Positions 46,440 through 58,311 of a DNA stretch of 64,000 bases are shown here, one piece after another. The notes under the pieces are model-generated. The model did no database searches and was not told where the DNA came from. It saw only the letters and a list, made by a program, of their open reading frames with translations. The DNA lies in NCBI RefSeq assembly GCF_027257935.1, contig NZ_JANZKW010000001.1:868001-932000 (forward strand), read 5' to 3'. The DNA comes from Chitinimonas sp. BJYL2 (GTDB taxonomy: Bacteria; Pseudomonadota; Gammaproteobacteria; Burkholderiales; Chitinimonadaceae). Each line of letters opens with the position of its first letter. The first letter of the stretch is position 1. Made by a program: the position numbers and the translations under genes.

Positions 46440-46475
46440 AAAAACACGGCGGACCGGGGAAACCGATCCGCCGTG
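46440..46475 (-). terminator. Intrinsic terminator after M23 peptidase gene
   Basis: On the minus strand, a nine-base stem CACGGCGGA/TCCGCCGTG is followed by TTTTT. It lies between the M23 peptidase stop and the secA start. Confidence 0.8.
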
Positions 46476-46549
46476 CAGTCTGTTCCGGGCAATGCATGCC
46501 AGCCTGTCCACCCCAGATGGGGATGGCGCCGGATGATTGCAAGTGCTGC

Positions 46550-47461
46550 CTAATTTGACGCGACTTTGTCCACAGCGGATCGACCCGCCAGATTGAGAAA
46601 GTACAGGGGATTCTGCGGAATGCCCTTGTAACGGATCTCGAAATGCAGATGCGGTCCGGTGGAGCGGCCCGAATTGCCCAGCAAGGCAACGCGCTGCCCG
46701 GTCTTCACCTGCTCGCCCTGCCGCACCAGCAGTTTCGATGCGTGGGCATAGCGGCTGGTGATGCCATTGCCGTGGTCAATTTCGAGCATATTACCATACT
46801 CGTTATGCCACTCCGCGGCGATCACCCGCCCGCCTGCGGCTGCGGCAACCGGGCTGCCGACATCACCGACAAAGTCGATACCTTCATGGAAAGTCTGCCG
46901 GCCATTGAAGGGATCGATGCGCCAGCCGTAAGCAGAAGAACGCAAACCCGCGGCAAGCGGCAGGTTGGCCGGCGCCTGGAAGGTATTGAGCTTGCGCTGG
47001 GTAAGCACGGTATCGAACAGGCCGTACTGATCGATGACTTCCTCGATCTGCTTGTCGGTCTGGCCAACCAGCACCTGCAGGTCCTTGAGGCTTAGCGTAT
47101 GCTGCGGCATCGTCGACATCGCGCCGCCCTGCGGTGCTGCCACGGTGCTCTGGAATGGCTTGGCATCAATGCCGGTACGGTCGGCAACCCGCTTGGTCAG
47201 ACCATCCAGCCGGGTCAGCTGCGCCTGCATCTGCCCCAGGCGCACAGCCAGCAGATCAATCTGCCGCTGTTGTGATACCGACGTGCCCGGCAAGGTGGGA
47301 ATCGAAATCCCGAAGGAACGGGTGAGGTTGTAGGTCGCCCAGCTGGCCGCTGTTAACAAGCCCAAGACAGCAAGGCCGACAACAATACCCACAAGCCATA
47401 CATGGCGCGGGCCGAGGGTAACGGCATGCGACATCCGGTTGGAGACTAGAATGATATTCAT
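46550..47461 (-). CDS. M23-family metallopeptidase, membrane-anchored
   Basis: A 303-residue envelope protein with one N-terminal membrane span ([17 protein letters not shown]), a coiled-coil-like region (about 60-140) and a LytM/M23 domain at the C-terminus. Zinc ligands are seen in FHEGIDFVG (with the Asp) and [10 protein letters not shown]. It probably cuts peptide cross-links in peptidoglycan, or regulates amidases if inactive, but the ligand residues look intact. It is divergent from the DUF721 gene across 39 bases and upstream of secA, a recurrent betaproteobacterial arrangement. Confidence 0.93.
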   Translation of the reverse strand: MNIILVSNRMSHAVTLGPRHVWLVGIVVGLAVLGLLTAASWATYNLTRSFGISIPTLPGTSVSQQRQIDLLAVRLGQMQAQLTRLDGLTKRVADRTGIDAKPFQSTVAAPQGGAMSTMPQHTLSLKDLQVLVGQTDKQIEEVIDQYGLFDTVLTQRKLNTFQAPANLPLAAGLRSSAYGWRIDPFNGRQTFHEGIDFVGDVGSPVAAAAGGRVIAAEWHNEYGNMLEIDHGNGITSRYAHASKLLVRQGEQVKTGQRVALLGNSGRSTGPHLHFEIRYKGIPQNPLYFLNLAGRSAVDKVASN

Positions 47462-47500
47462 AGTTACCGATATAGCCTTGTTGCCTCACCGCGCCAAATC

Positions 47501-47938
47501 ATGAGTACACGCGCCTTCCAGCAATTTCTCCACAGCCCCGAACTGCAGCGACTGGGGCGCCAGATCGCCAGCCAGCGCAAACTCGCTGCGGACTGGCAAT
47601 CCGTCCTGCCCATCGGGCTGGTCAAGTTGACCGAAGTGGTGAATGTGGAAGGCGACTGCCTGATCGTCGCCACTCGCAGTGCGGCGGTGGCAGCCAAAAT
47701 CCGGCAAATGGAAGCGCGGCTGGTGCAGCAACTGATTGGTAAGGGACTGAAAATTAATGCAATTCGTTGCAAAATTCAAGTCGAGCGCCTGCCTCATGAA
47801 CAGAAGCAGATACGCCGGGGACATGAAATCAGTGCCCCGGCACTGGCCACGCTGCGCGATGCAGCCGAGCAATTGCCGCCTTCGCCCTTGAAAGATGCGC
47901 TGGCTGCGCTGGTTGCCAAACGGAGTCGGCGCGGCTAG
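47501..47938 (+). CDS. DUF721/DciA-like protein
   Basis: A 145-residue basic cytoplasmic protein. LAADWQSVLPIGLVKLTEVVNVEGDCLIVATRSAAVAAKIRQ contains the DUF721 core, split here by description only: a helix, then a KH-like fold. DciA proteins of this family load the replicative helicase in bacteria lacking DnaC, and that role is possible here. It is divergent from the M23 gene and convergent with waaA. Confidence 0.8.
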   Translation: MSTRAFQQFLHSPELQRLGRQIASQRKLAADWQSVLPIGLVKLTEVVNVEGDCLIVATRSAAVAAKIRQMEARLVQQLIGKGLKINAIRCKIQVERLPHEQKQIRRGHEISAPALATLRDAAEQLPPSPLKDALAALVAKRSRRG

Positions 47939-47966
47939 GCCACGGCGCAGGGCTCCCCGGATCAGA

Positions 47967-49226
47967 TTAAGGCAGCAGAGTCATTACGCGCGCCAAGGCA
48001 CCCCGGTTTGCGGCCATCAAGCAATGCCCCGCCTCACCCATGGCCTGTCGCTGCGCGGGATCCGCCAGCAGCGTCGCCAGTTCTGCCATCAGGGTGTCGG
48101 CGTTGTCACACTGACGCAAGGCGCCCAGTTCACGCGCTGTTTTGGCCGCCTCGGCAAAGTTGAAACACGACGGCCCCATCAGCACGGGCAAACCCTGCGC
48201 GCAGGGTTCGATCAGGCTCTGGCCGCCCACATCCACCAGACTGCCACCCACAAAGGCAACATCGGCTGCCGCATAGTAGGCTGTCATCTCACCCATGCTG
48301 TCGCCCAGCATCACCAGAATCTCCGCCGGCAAGGGTGCATCCGCAGGCCAGGCACTGCGCCGCATGAACGGCAGGCCCGCCGCATCCAGCATGCCCGCCA
48401 GCTCATCAAAGCGCTGCGGATGCCGTGGCACCAGCAACAGCAAGGTATCCGGCGGCAACGCTGCTTTGCTGAGCGCCGCCAGCAACATCGCCTCTTCGCC
48501 CTCCCGCGTGCTGGCCGCCACCCAGACCGGACGCGAGCCGAACAAGGTACGCCAATGGCGGCCTCGGGCCTGCATGGCGGCATCGACTTCAAAATCAAAC
48601 TTGATGTTGCCGGCAACCAGCGGCGAAGGCGCGCCCAGTTCATGCAGACGATCAGCATCGGCCTGCGCTTGCGCCGCCACACCGCTCAACGTACGCAATG
48701 CCGGCGCAAGCAGGCCGCGTACTCGCCGATAGCCCTGCCAGGATCGCGCCGACAGACGCGCGTTGACGAGATAGACCGGCACGCCTTGCGCGCTGGCCTC
48801 CAGCAGGAGGGTGGGCCACAGCTCCATTTCCAGCAGCACACCGAAGGCCGGACGATAGTGGCGCAGGAAGCGCCTTACGGCGCCGGGCAGGTCGTAGGGG
48901 AGATACGCCAGCAGCACCTCATCACCCAGCAGGGTGCGAGCGGTATCCCGGCCTGTGGGCGTCATCTGCGTGAGCAGGATGCGATGCCCCGGATGGCGCT
49001 GCTGCAGTGCGCGAATCAGTGGCAGGGCAGCACGCGTCTCGCCCACCGAGACGGCGTGCAGCCAGATCAACGGGGCACCTTGGTGCGGCGGGTAAATACC
49101 CAGACGCTCCGTCCAGTGGCGCCGATAGGCGGGCTGCTGGCGGCCTCGCCGCCAAAGGTAGACAAACGCCAAGGGCAAAGCCAGCCACCAGGCCAATCGG
49201 TACAGCAGACGCCAGAGCATGGCCAT
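47967..49226 (-). CDS. waaA: 3-deoxy-D-manno-octulosonic acid (Kdo) transferase
   Basis: A 419-residue inner-membrane glycosyltransferase that adds Kdo to lipid A precursor. It has an N-terminal membrane anchor (WWLALPLAFVYLW), the GT30 motif WLHAVSVGETRAALPLI, VLLEMELWPTLL, AASTREGEEAMLL, LLLVPRHPQRFDE and VGGSLVDVGGQSLIEPCAQG. ATG 49226 is chosen because AAGG lies five bases ahead and it meets the waaC stop; a longer frame reaches into waaC. It is translationally adjacent to waaC, so the two inner-core steps are co-expressed. Confidence 0.96.
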   Translation of the reverse strand: MAMLWRLLYRLAWWLALPLAFVYLWRRGRQQPAYRRHWTERLGIYPPHQGAPLIWLHAVSVGETRAALPLIRALQQRHPGHRILLTQMTPTGRDTARTLLGDEVLLAYLPYDLPGAVRRFLRHYRPAFGVLLEMELWPTLLLEASAQGVPVYLVNARLSARSWQGYRRVRGLLAPALRTLSGVAAQAQADADRLHELGAPSPLVAGNIKFDFEVDAAMQARGRHWRTLFGSRPVWVAASTREGEEAMLLAALSKAALPPDTLLLLVPRHPQRFDELAGMLDAAGLPFMRRSAWPADAPLPAEILVMLGDSMGEMTAYYAAADVAFVGGSLVDVGGQSLIEPCAQGLPVLMGPSCFNFAEAAKTARELGALRQCDNADTLMAELATLLADPAQRQAMGEAGHCLMAANRGALARVMTLLP

Positions 49227-49227
49227 A

Positions 49228-50190
49228 TCAGCCTTTGGCCGCCAAAGCCGCCTCAACAACTGCGCGTACGACCTCGAAAGAAGGTGGCTGCTGTACGCCC
49301 CCCAGGCTTTGCGAAAAGGTTCGCGCACGGGCACCGGCATGATGCGGATCGGAGTCCACAAAAATCCCTACGGTGGGGGTATCCACAGCTGCGGCCAAGT
49401 GCATCAGGCCGGTATCTACGCCGATGGCAGCGCGCGCATCGGCCAAGAGACGTGCCGCATCCACCAAGGAAAAGCGCGGCGCCACGATGCTGCCCGGCAA
49501 AGTCATGGCAATTCGCTCGGCGCGCTGGCGCTCAGCCTCACTGCCCCATGGAAACACCGGTTGCAAGCCCTGCGCCAACAGCCACTGGCCCAACGCAATC
49601 CAGTTGGGCTCCGCCCACAGCTTGGCGTCACGTGCGGTTGCTGTCAGGCAGACCACATAGGCGCCATGAGGTTGCCAGTCGAGGCGGCCGGGTAAGGGCT
49701 GAATGCCGTAGTCGAGCCCGCCCTCGGGCGCGTAACCCATCACACTGCCAGTGAGCTGGCGATTGCGTTCGATCACATGCACGGGCGGAATATCGAAGCG
49801 CCGGTCGTAGAACAGGGTGGCAAGCGGATCGCGTGCTGTCTTGCGGCTATAGCCGGCCAGTGCCGCGCCACTGAGTTTGCCGACCACGGCACTCTTGATC
49901 AGCCCCTGGCTATCAATCGCCACCTCGTAGCGCGCCGCCTGCAGGGCTTGCCGGAATGCCGACATCTCCGCACGCACAGCCGGCGCCCAAGGGCGTTTGC
50001 GCCAGCGGCGCAAAGCAATCGGCACCACCTTGGTGACACCGGGATGCAGACGGGCAAGACCAACGAATGCCTCCTCCACAACCCAATGCACATCGGCATC
50101 CGGGTAATGCGCCCGCAAATCGGTGACGGCAGGAAAGTTGTGGATGATGTCGCCCATCGACGACATGCGGATCAGGAGTATGCGAGGCAT
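49228..50190 (-). CDS. waaC: Lipopolysaccharide heptosyltransferase I
   Basis: A 320-residue GT9 enzyme that transfers the first heptose to Kdo2-lipid A on the cytoplasmic face. It begins ILLIRMSSMGDIIHNFPAVT, the family signature, and has YEVAIDSQGLIKSA, CLTATARDAKLWAEPNW and the nucleotide-sugar site AIGVDTGLMHLAAAVDTPTVG. The length is normal. It heads the waaC-waaA pair and is divergent from a family 2 glycosyltransferase gene. Confidence 0.96.
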   Translation of the reverse strand: MPRILLIRMSSMGDIIHNFPAVTDLRAHYPDADVHWVVEEAFVGLARLHPGVTKVVPIALRRWRKRPWAPAVRAEMSAFRQALQAARYEVAIDSQGLIKSAVVGKLSGAALAGYSRKTARDPLATLFYDRRFDIPPVHVIERNRQLTGSVMGYAPEGGLDYGIQPLPGRLDWQPHGAYVVCLTATARDAKLWAEPNWIALGQWLLAQGLQPVFPWGSEAERQRAERIAMTLPGSIVAPRFSLVDAARLLADARAAIGVDTGLMHLAAAVDTPTVGIFVDSDPHHAGARARTFSQSLGGVQQPPSFEVVRAVVEAALAAKG

Positions 50191-50246
50191 GGCTCGATTA
50201 TAAGGCAGGGCGCAAGTACCGCCGCAGCTAGTCTAGAATCGCTGCC

Positions 50247-51005
50247 ATGCAGCCACTCAGTCTTGTTCTCATCACCCATAATGCCGCCAGTCAGTTGCCC
50301 GCGTGCCTGACTTCCGCGCGCGACCTGGCCAACGATATCGTAGTTGTCGATTCGGGCAGCAACGATGAGACGGTCACCATCGCCCAAGCAGCGGGTGCAC
50401 GTGTCACGCATCAACCCTTTCTGGGGTTCGGGCCGCAAAAGCGGCTCGCGGTCAGTCTGGCGCAGCACGACTGGGTACTCTGCCTCGACGCCGACGAGCG
50501 CCTCACGCCCGAGCTGGTCGCCAGCATTCGTCACACCCTGCAGAACCCGACCTACAGCGCCTACCGGTTTGCCCGACGCAACCGGTTTTTTGGCCGCTAT
50601 CTCGCCCACGGGGAAGCCTACCCGGACTGGAACCTGCGCTTGTTTGACCGCCGTCAGGCGAACTGGAGCGAGGACGCCGTACACGAAAAAGTCGTCGCCC
50701 AGGGCGATGTCGGCACCGTAAACGGCGACCTGCTTCACGACTCGGCAGAAGACCTAGCCACCTATCTCGCCAAACAGAACCGCTATACCGACACCCAGGC
50801 CGACATGCTGTTTGCCGCCGGCAAGCGCGCCAGCATCGGCAAGCTGATCGGCTCACCACTGGCACGCTTCATCCGGTATTACATCGTTCGCCGCGGCTTC
50901 ATGGATGGCAGCGCCGGCTTTGCGCACATCGCCATAGGCAGCTTCTTTGCCTTCGTGAAATACGCCAAGCTGATGGAGCGCTGGCGGCAAGCCGGGCGGC
51001 GCTGA
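50247..51005 (+). CDS. Family 2 glycosyltransferase, WaaE/KdtX-like LPS core enzyme
   Basis: A 252-residue cytoplasmic GT-A enzyme. It begins LSLVLITHNAASQLPACL, has VVVDSGSNDET, the metal-binding LCLDADERLTPEL and the acceptor-side EAYPDWNLRLFDRRQANWSEDAVHE region typical of the WaaE (LPS core beta-1,4-glucosyltransferase) group. Its divergence from waaC supports a role in LPS core assembly. A bidirectional terminator follows. The sugar and acceptor are inferred from similarity of pattern. Confidence 0.9.
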   Translation: MQPLSLVLITHNAASQLPACLTSARDLANDIVVVDSGSNDETVTIAQAAGARVTHQPFLGFGPQKRLAVSLAQHDWVLCLDADERLTPELVASIRHTLQNPTYSAYRFARRNRFFGRYLAHGEAYPDWNLRLFDRRQANWSEDAVHEKVVAQGDVGTVNGDLLHDSAEDLATYLAKQNRYTDTQADMLFAAGKRASIGKLIGSPLARFIRYYIVRRGFMDGSAGFAHIAIGSFFAFVKYAKLMERWRQAGRR

Positions 51006-51025
51006 AGCCATGACAGCACCAATGC

Positions 51026-51057
51026 AAAAAGCCCGGCATCAAGCCGGGCTTTTCTTT
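51026..51057. terminator. Bidirectional intrinsic terminator
   Basis: The stem GCCCGGC/GCCGGGC with loop ATCAA is flanked by an A-run on the left and TTTTCTTT on the right. It ends the glycosyltransferase gene and, on the other strand, the tRNA-Lys transcript. Confidence 0.88.
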
Positions 51058-51061
51058 GTTC

Positions 51062-51137
51062 TGGTGGGGCGTCACAGATTCGAACTGTGGACCTACGGAT
51101 TAAGAGTCCGCTGCTCTACCAACTGAGCTAACGCCCC
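51062..51137 (-). tRNA. tRNA-Lys (CTT)
   Basis: 76 bases including an encoded CCA end. The acceptor stem GGGGCGT/ACGCCCC is perfect, the anticodon loop reads CTCTTAA with anticodon CTT, and TTCGAAT is the T-loop. It is the second gene of a two-tRNA transcript. Confidence 0.95.
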
Positions 51138-51161
51138 GATATTCCTTATCGGAAGGTTCCC

Positions 51162-51237
51162 TGGTGGGTCGTGCGGGACTCGAACCTGCGACCAACGGAT
51201 TAAAAGTCCGCTGCTCTACCAACTGAGCTAACGACCC
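51162..51237 (-). tRNA. tRNA-Lys (TTT)
   Basis: 76 bases including CCA. The acceptor stem GGGTCGT/ACGACCC is perfect, the anticodon loop reads CTTTTAA with anticodon TTT, and TTCGAGT is the T-loop. It is nearly identical to the neighbouring tRNA outside the acceptor and T stems, so a duplication followed by anticodon change is likely. The promoter lies just upstream. Confidence 0.95.
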
Positions 51238-51250
51238 TAGGGAGCCGCGC

Positions 51251-51278
51251 ATTATAGCGTCGTTCTCTACGGTGTCAA
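51251..51278 (-). promoter_or_regulatory. Sigma70 promoter of the tRNA-Lys pair
   Basis: On the minus strand, consensus TTGACA (51278-51273), a 16-base spacer and consensus TATAAT (51256-51251) lie 14 bases before the first tRNA. Confidence 0.85.
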
Positions 51279-51356
51279 TGCCCCGAGCCCGCCAAGGCAC
51301 ATTTGGCTGCGCGCGTTAAACTAAGCGCAGTGAATGTCCCCTACCGGAGTACCAAG

Positions 51357-51749
51357 ATGCGCATTTTGCACACGATGTTGCGAGTCGGCAACCTGGAGCA
51401 GTCAATTTCCTTCTACACCGAGGTGCTCGGCATGCAGCTGCTGCGCCGCTCGGACTATCCCGAAGGTCGCTTCACGCTGGCCTTTGTAGGGTTTCAGCCC
51501 GAGTCTGAGGGCGCCGTGATTGAACTGACGCACAACTGGGATACCGAGCGCTACGAACTGGGCGGTGGCTATGGCCATATCGCCATTGAGGTCGATGATG
51601 CCTACGCTGCCTGTGATGCAGTCCGCGCCCGTGGTGGCAAGGTTACGCGCGAGGCCGGGCCCATGAAGCACGGCACCACGGTGATTGCTTTCGTGGAAGA
51701 CCCGGACGGTTACAAGATCGAGTTCATCCAGAAAAAGACGGTTGCTTGA
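51357..51749 (+). CDS. gloA: Lactoylglutathione lyase (glyoxalase I)
   Basis: A 130-residue cytoplasmic metalloenzyme that converts the methylglyoxal-glutathione hemithioacetal to S-lactoylglutathione. It begins [20 protein letters not shown] (metal His in the first strand) and contains [20 protein letters not shown] and [11 protein letters not shown], supplying the Glu and His ligands of the Ni-type family. ATG 51357 has GGAG seven bases ahead; the longer frame adds codons unlike the family. Confidence 0.97.
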   Translation: MRILHTMLRVGNLEQSISFYTEVLGMQLLRRSDYPEGRFTLAFVGFQPESEGAVIELTHNWDTERYELGGGYGHIAIEVDDAYAACDAVRARGGKVTREAGPMKHGTTVIAFVEDPDGYKIEFIQKKTVA

Positions 51750-51751
51750 GA

Positions 51752-51779
51752 AAAAAAGCGCCCCGTTGGGCGCTTTTTT
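51752..51779. terminator. Bidirectional intrinsic terminator
   Basis: The stem GCGCCC/GGGCGC with loop CGTT is flanked by an A-run and six T. It lies between convergent gloA and dsbA. Confidence 0.9.
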
Positions 51780-51796
51780 CATGCGGTCTTCTGCGG

Positions 51797-52456
51797 TCAT
51801 TTACTTTTTTTGGCGGGCTTTAATGTGGCGCGTTCTTTGGCCACCAGCTCGTTGACGACAACGAACAGCTTGTCTTCATTGCCAGTCTTGGTAACAGAGG
51901 TTTTGTACTTGCCGTTGACAATGAAGGTGGGCACGCCATCGACACGGTGATCCAGCGTCAGCTGGCGAGCCCGGGCCAGACCGGCCTGCGCACCGAACGA
52001 GCGATAGGCGTTCTCGAACTGTTCTCGCGGGATACCCTGTGCAGCCACCCACTCGAACAGTTTCACTTCGTCACGCAGCTCGATGCGGTCGCGCTGGATG
52101 GCATCGAAAGCGGCCGGCGTCAGCGCATTGAGTTTGCCCAGCATTTTCAGCGTGGCGAACAGACGGACATGGCCTTCCATATCACTGCGGCCGTTCCAGA
52201 GTACGTGCTCACGGCGGAATACCACATCCTTGCCCAGGGTTTTTTCCCAGGCTTGCACCTTGGGCTCCAGGTGATAGCAGTGAGGGCAGCCAAACCAGAA
52301 AAACTCGATGACCTCGATCTTGCCAGGCGCCTCGGTAGCTTGCGCCGCGGGCAGGTACTCAAAGTCAACGCCCGCTCTGGGTTCGGCTTGGCTGTTGAGG
52401 GCCAGCAATGCCAGGCCGGCGGCGAGCAGGCGGGCAAGCGTACGGGTAATGGCCAT
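51797..52456 (-). CDS. dsbA: Thiol:disulfide interchange protein DsbA
   Basis: A 219-residue periplasmic oxidase that forms disulfide bonds in exported proteins. It has a signal peptide ending LALNSQA, the thioredoxin-fold active site FFWFGCPHCYHLEP (CPHC), an inserted helical domain and the cis-Pro loop GVPTFIVNGKY. The C-terminus is Lys-rich. The SPOR-domain gene lies 59 bases upstream on the same strand, an arrangement seen in several betaproteobacteria, so the two may be co-transcribed. Confidence 0.96.
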   Translation of the reverse strand: MAITRTLARLLAAGLALLALNSQAEPRAGVDFEYLPAAQATEAPGKIEVIEFFWFGCPHCYHLEPKVQAWEKTLGKDVVFRREHVLWNGRSDMEGHVRLFATLKMLGKLNALTPAAFDAIQRDRIELRDEVKLFEWVAAQGIPREQFENAYRSFGAQAGLARARQLTLDHRVDGVPTFIVNGKYKTSVTKTGNEDKLFVVVNELVAKERATLKPAKKSK

Positions 52457-52515
52457 GTGGTTCTCCTGATCCTATTGGGTTAACTGGATTGGGGGCGGGC
52501 GTGCAATCGCGCAGG

Positions 52516-53139
52516 TCATTGTTTGATCAGCGCCGACTCCATCCCGTTGAGCTTGAGCTGGGTACGCAGGCGCTCAATATCGGCAGCGCTGGCCAGCGGG
52601 CCGATGCGCACACGGTGCAATACGCCTTTTTCGCCCACTTCGCTGGTCTGGATGCTGGCTTCCATGCCCATCAAGGCGAGCTTGGCCTTGAGGTTGTCGG
52701 CATCGGTTTCGTTCTGGAAGGCGCCCACTTGCAGGTAGCTTCCCTTGGCGGGCTCCACCGTGGCGGGCGGCACAGCATCGGCGGGTTTGGCCTTGGCCGG
52801 CGATTTCGGTTCCCCGCCCGGTTCGGGCAGCATGGTATAGAAGTCGAAACGCTTGGGTTCTTGCGCTGCGGTAGCGGGTGCTGTCGGCTTGGCCGCCCCG
52901 CCCGGCGTCAGGATTTCAGGTGGCGCATCAGGTCGGGCAGTGCTTGGCTGTGCCGGCGCAGCCCCTCCGGCCTTGCTGGCGAAGGGGTTGGGAATCCGGT
53001 TGATATACAACGCTGCCGCAACGGCAATGGCAATACCCAGACACAGACCGATAAACAGCCCGGTCAGCACCGATCCGCCGCTACCTCCCTTACCCCCCGA
53101 GGTAGAGCGTTTGCTGCCCTGCTTATAATCCTTGCTCAT
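52516..53139 (-). CDS. SPOR-domain membrane protein (FtsN-like)
   Basis: A 207-residue inner-membrane protein with a short basic cytoplasmic N-terminus (KQGSKRSTSGGKGG), one span (LTGLFIGLCLGIAIAVAAAL), a Pro/Ala-rich periplasmic linker and a C-terminal SPOR domain (about 132-207: SYLQVGAFQNETDADNLKAK and VRIGPLASAADIERL). SPOR domains bind denuded septal peptidoglycan, so a division-site role is likely. It lies upstream of dsbA. It is shorter than E. coli FtsN and lacks recognisable FtsN helical repeats. Confidence 0.9.
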   Translation of the reverse strand: MSKDYKQGSKRSTSGGKGGSGGSVLTGLFIGLCLGIAIAVAAALYINRIPNPFASKAGGAAPAQPSTARPDAPPEILTPGGAAKPTAPATAAQEPKRFDFYTMLPEPGGEPKSPAKAKPADAVPPATVEPAKGSYLQVGAFQNETDADNLKAKLALMGMEASIQTSEVGEKGVLHRVRIGPLASAADIERLRTQLKLNGMESALIKQ

Positions 53140-53523
53140 GATGCTCCCGAATCAGCGGCGCCGTACGCACCACGCGTGACGGCGCATTATAGCGATCCGG
53201 ACTGAATCGTCGCTGACTAAGCGCTTGGTACTCGTGCCTAAGGTTGATGCCGCACGAAGGCTTGCCGTGGCCGTGCTCAGGCAAGCCAGGTGCCGTACCG
53301 ACGGGAGACACGCGCTCACCGTACACGCCGGTCGGGACTGGAACCCCGGCACCTGCAGCATAAGTGGCTCACAACAGCAGGGGTCTGCAACTCGATCGAC
53401 ACAGGATGACGGCGATACCGCTGACCGGAACGTGACGCGCGAATATCCATGGATTAGGGGCGCCAAGGCAGTGAGCATGGGTATAATTCCCGTTCTATTC
53501 TGTCTTTTCGTGGAAACGCGTTC
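53140..53523. other. 384-base divergent gap between SPOR gene and argH
   Basis: No convincing gene was found. A consensus -10 element TATAAT at 53482-53487 lies 36 bases before argH, with no good -35 at normal spacing. The open frames crossing this gap run into argH in a wrong frame and are shadows. Confidence 0.6.
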
Positions 53524-55989
<2,466 letters not shown>

Positions 55990-56071
55990 TTCCCGCTTGC
56001 GCGGGTTTCGCTGGCGCGCGGGGTGCCTATACTGCAACCGTCCCTGACCACGCTCGTGGTACGTCATCGCC

Positions 56072-57988
56072 ATGCCGACTGCTGCACGCACTGTGACGCT
56101 CGCTGACGCGCCTGCTTTTTTGCGGGCGCGGGGTAGGCTGCTGGGCTGGATTGCGGTGGTGGCGCTGCTGGTGGCGAGTCTTTTTGGCTGGGAGCTGCGC
56201 CAGTCGTTTCGCGATGCACGTCTGGACTCGCAGCGCGATGCCAAGAATCTCGCCCTGTTGCTCAAGGAGCAGCTCGAAGGCGCGTTTCGCGAAACGGATC
56301 TGGTGCTCCGCGATCTTGCAGGCCGGGTAAGCCCGGCGCAACTCTCCCAGCTGGACTCCCTGCTCCCCGCACAGCGCAGTTCTCTTTTCAATCTCTTCGA
56401 CGGCAAGCGTGCCACCTTGCCGCAAGCCGAGATGGTGGGCTTGGTATCCAGCGATGGCCTGTGGGCCATGGCGGATGGCAAACGTACGCTGGCAGACCCG
56501 ATCCTGCGCGATCTTTTTGCCCAGCTCAGTGACAACCCCGGTCAGGAAATGGTGCTCTCACGGCCCGTTCGTCTGCGCGGCAACAATGAGCTCGGTTTCG
56601 TGATGGCCCGCCGGATAGCCTCAGACAACGGCAAGCTGGCCGGGCTGGTTTACGCGCTGGTCAGACTGGAGTACTACAGCCAGCTGGCACGCCGCCTGGA
56701 TGCGGCGGAGAACAGCACATTCAACCTGATCGATAACGATATCGTGCTGGTGGCGCGCTATCCGGAACAGCCGGCCCGGATCGGACTGACGCTGCCACTG
56801 GCCGACCGGATCAGCGAATGGGTCAACGGTCGTTCCAGTGGCTACACCGTGTTCACCTCACCTACCGACGGGTTATTGCGGGGTTATCATTTTGAGCGGC
56901 TGGAGGGCTTTCCCTTCATCCTGCTGATCGGCCTGCCCGATCAGAACTACTTTGGCGACTGGTGGCGCAAGGCATCTGCCTATCTGGCCGCATTTGTCAT
57001 GTTGATCTTGTTTGCCGTGGCGATGGCCTGGCGAGGCTGGCGGGAAAACCAGCTGACCCTGGCCGTGGAGCTGGGCGCAGCCCGGCTGCAGGAACAGGAT
57101 GCGCACATCCTGCGCGCGCTGGATGCCATGTCTCGCCCGATTCTGCTGGTACGTGCCGACAGCGACATGATCCTCGCTGCCAATCATGCCGCTGGCGAGC
57201 TGGTCGGCAAGCCGGCCGCCGCGCTCGTCGGCCAGCCCCTGCCTTCGCTCTATGTTCGGCCGGAGCATCACGACAAGATCGTGGAGCAACTGGTCGAGCG
57301 ACAGGCGGTGACTGACTACGAACTCAAGTTCCGGGCGGCCAACGGGGAGCCTCTCTGGGTCGGGCTGTCGGGCTCCGTCATCCAGTATCAGAACGGGCGG
57401 GCCTATTTCCTCAGCCTCATGGATATCAGCGAGCGCAAGGCCGCGCATGAAACGCTGTGGCGAAAAGCCACCATCGACCCCTTAACCGGCGTCGCCAACC
57501 GGGGCTACTTTCTGGAACGTGCGGAGCAGGAATGGCACAGGGCGCGCCGCTACGGCCACAAGCTGGGCATGCTGATGCTCGATATTGACTACTTCAAGCA
57601 GGTCAACGACACCTATGGCCATGATGTAGGCGACCAGGTGCTCCAGGGCTTCGTCTCGGTGGTCAAACGCAAGCTGCGCGACAGTGACCTGTTCGGCCGC
57701 CTCGGCGGTGAGGAGTTCGGCATCGTACTGATGGAGTACGATCGCAGCACCCTGACGGCAACCGCAGAACGCCTTCGTGCCGCCTTGGCCGAGCAGCCGC
57801 TGGTGCTCGCCGATGGGCAGATTCTGAACATCACGGTCAGCATAGGCTGCACGCTGGCCAGCAGCCACGACCTCCCGCTGGCAGTGCTGATGAAACAGGC
57901 GGATCAGGCGCTTTATGCTGCCAAGCATGGTGGCCGCAATAGTGTGATCTACTACGATCCGGCCAGCCCGGCCTTTCAGGCCGGCTGA
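56072..57988 (+). CDS. Membrane diguanylate cyclase (extracytoplasmic sensor-PAS-GGDEF)
   Basis: A 638-residue c-di-GMP synthase. Two membrane spans (about 25-45 and 297-317) flank a periplasmic, Cache-like sensor. A PAS domain (about 345-460) precedes the GGDEF domain (about 465-630) with DPLTGVANRGYF, LMLDIDYFKQVNDTYGHDVGD and active-site GGEEF. The product-inhibition site RDSD sits five residues before GGEEF, so feedback control is expected. An HD-GYP phosphodiesterase for c-di-GMP lies just beyond the next small gene on the other strand. Confidence 0.95.
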   Translation: MPTAARTVTLADAPAFLRARGRLLGWIAVVALLVASLFGWELRQSFRDARLDSQRDAKNLALLLKEQLEGAFRETDLVLRDLAGRVSPAQLSQLDSLLPAQRSSLFNLFDGKRATLPQAEMVGLVSSDGLWAMADGKRTLADPILRDLFAQLSDNPGQEMVLSRPVRLRGNNELGFVMARRIASDNGKLAGLVYALVRLEYYSQLARRLDAAENSTFNLIDNDIVLVARYPEQPARIGLTLPLADRISEWVNGRSSGYTVFTSPTDGLLRGYHFERLEGFPFILLIGLPDQNYFGDWWRKASAYLAAFVMLILFAVAMAWRGWRENQLTLAVELGAARLQEQDAHILRALDAMSRPILLVRADSDMILAANHAAGELVGKPAAALVGQPLPSLYVRPEHHDKIVEQLVERQAVTDYELKFRAANGEPLWVGLSGSVIQYQNGRAYFLSLMDISERKAAHETLWRKATIDPLTGVANRGYFLERAEQEWHRARRYGHKLGMLMLDIDYFKQVNDTYGHDVGDQVLQGFVSVVKRKLRDSDLFGRLGGEEFGIVLMEYDRSTLTATAERLRAALAEQPLVLADGQILNITVSIGCTLASSHDLPLAVLMKQADQALYAAKHGGRNSVIYYDPASPAFQAG

Positions 57989-58038
57989 TGCCGCAACCGC
58001 TTGCTTGCCACCCCTGACTTCGCGAACCGACTGCCGTT

Positions 58039-58311
58039 ATGGATTGCCGCCCCGGCTGCGCTGCCTGTTGCATCGCCCCCTCAATTTCCAGCCCCATACC
58101 GGGTATGCCTGACGGTAAACCCGCAGGGGTCCCCTGCGTACAACTCGATGCCCAGCTAGGCTGCAAACTGTTCGGACAAGCCGACCGTCCCGCCGTTTGC
58201 CTGAGCCTGATGCCACACCCGGAAATGTGCGGCCAGCATCGGGACGACGCGCTTCACTACCTAACCTGGCTGGAACGGGAAACCGGCAGCGGACGCCCCA
58301 CGCTTACATGA
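58039..58311 (+). CDS. YkgJ-family cysteine cluster protein
   Basis: A 90-residue cytoplasmic protein. The Cys pattern [11 protein letters not shown], then [14 protein letters not shown] and [16 protein letters not shown], matches the small YkgJ/CxxCxxCC cluster family, likely a zinc or Fe-S binder of unknown role. It lies 50 bases after the diguanylate cyclase gene and its end overlaps the convergent HD-GYP gene by eight bases. Confidence 0.85.
   Translation: MDCRPGCAACCIAPSISSPIPGMPDGKPAGVPCVQLDAQLGCKLFGQADRPAVCLSLMPHPEMCGQHRDDALHYLTWLERETGSGRPTLT

Noticed and set aside
47895-49754. 619-codon open frame opposite waaA and waaC
   Set aside because: It crosses two well-supported genes, is rich in Arg and Gln like other antisense shadows, and has no family pattern.
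51062-51237. Tandem tRNA-Lys genes as an integration site
   Set aside because: No integrase and no partial tRNA copy was seen on either side; flanking genes are housekeeping.
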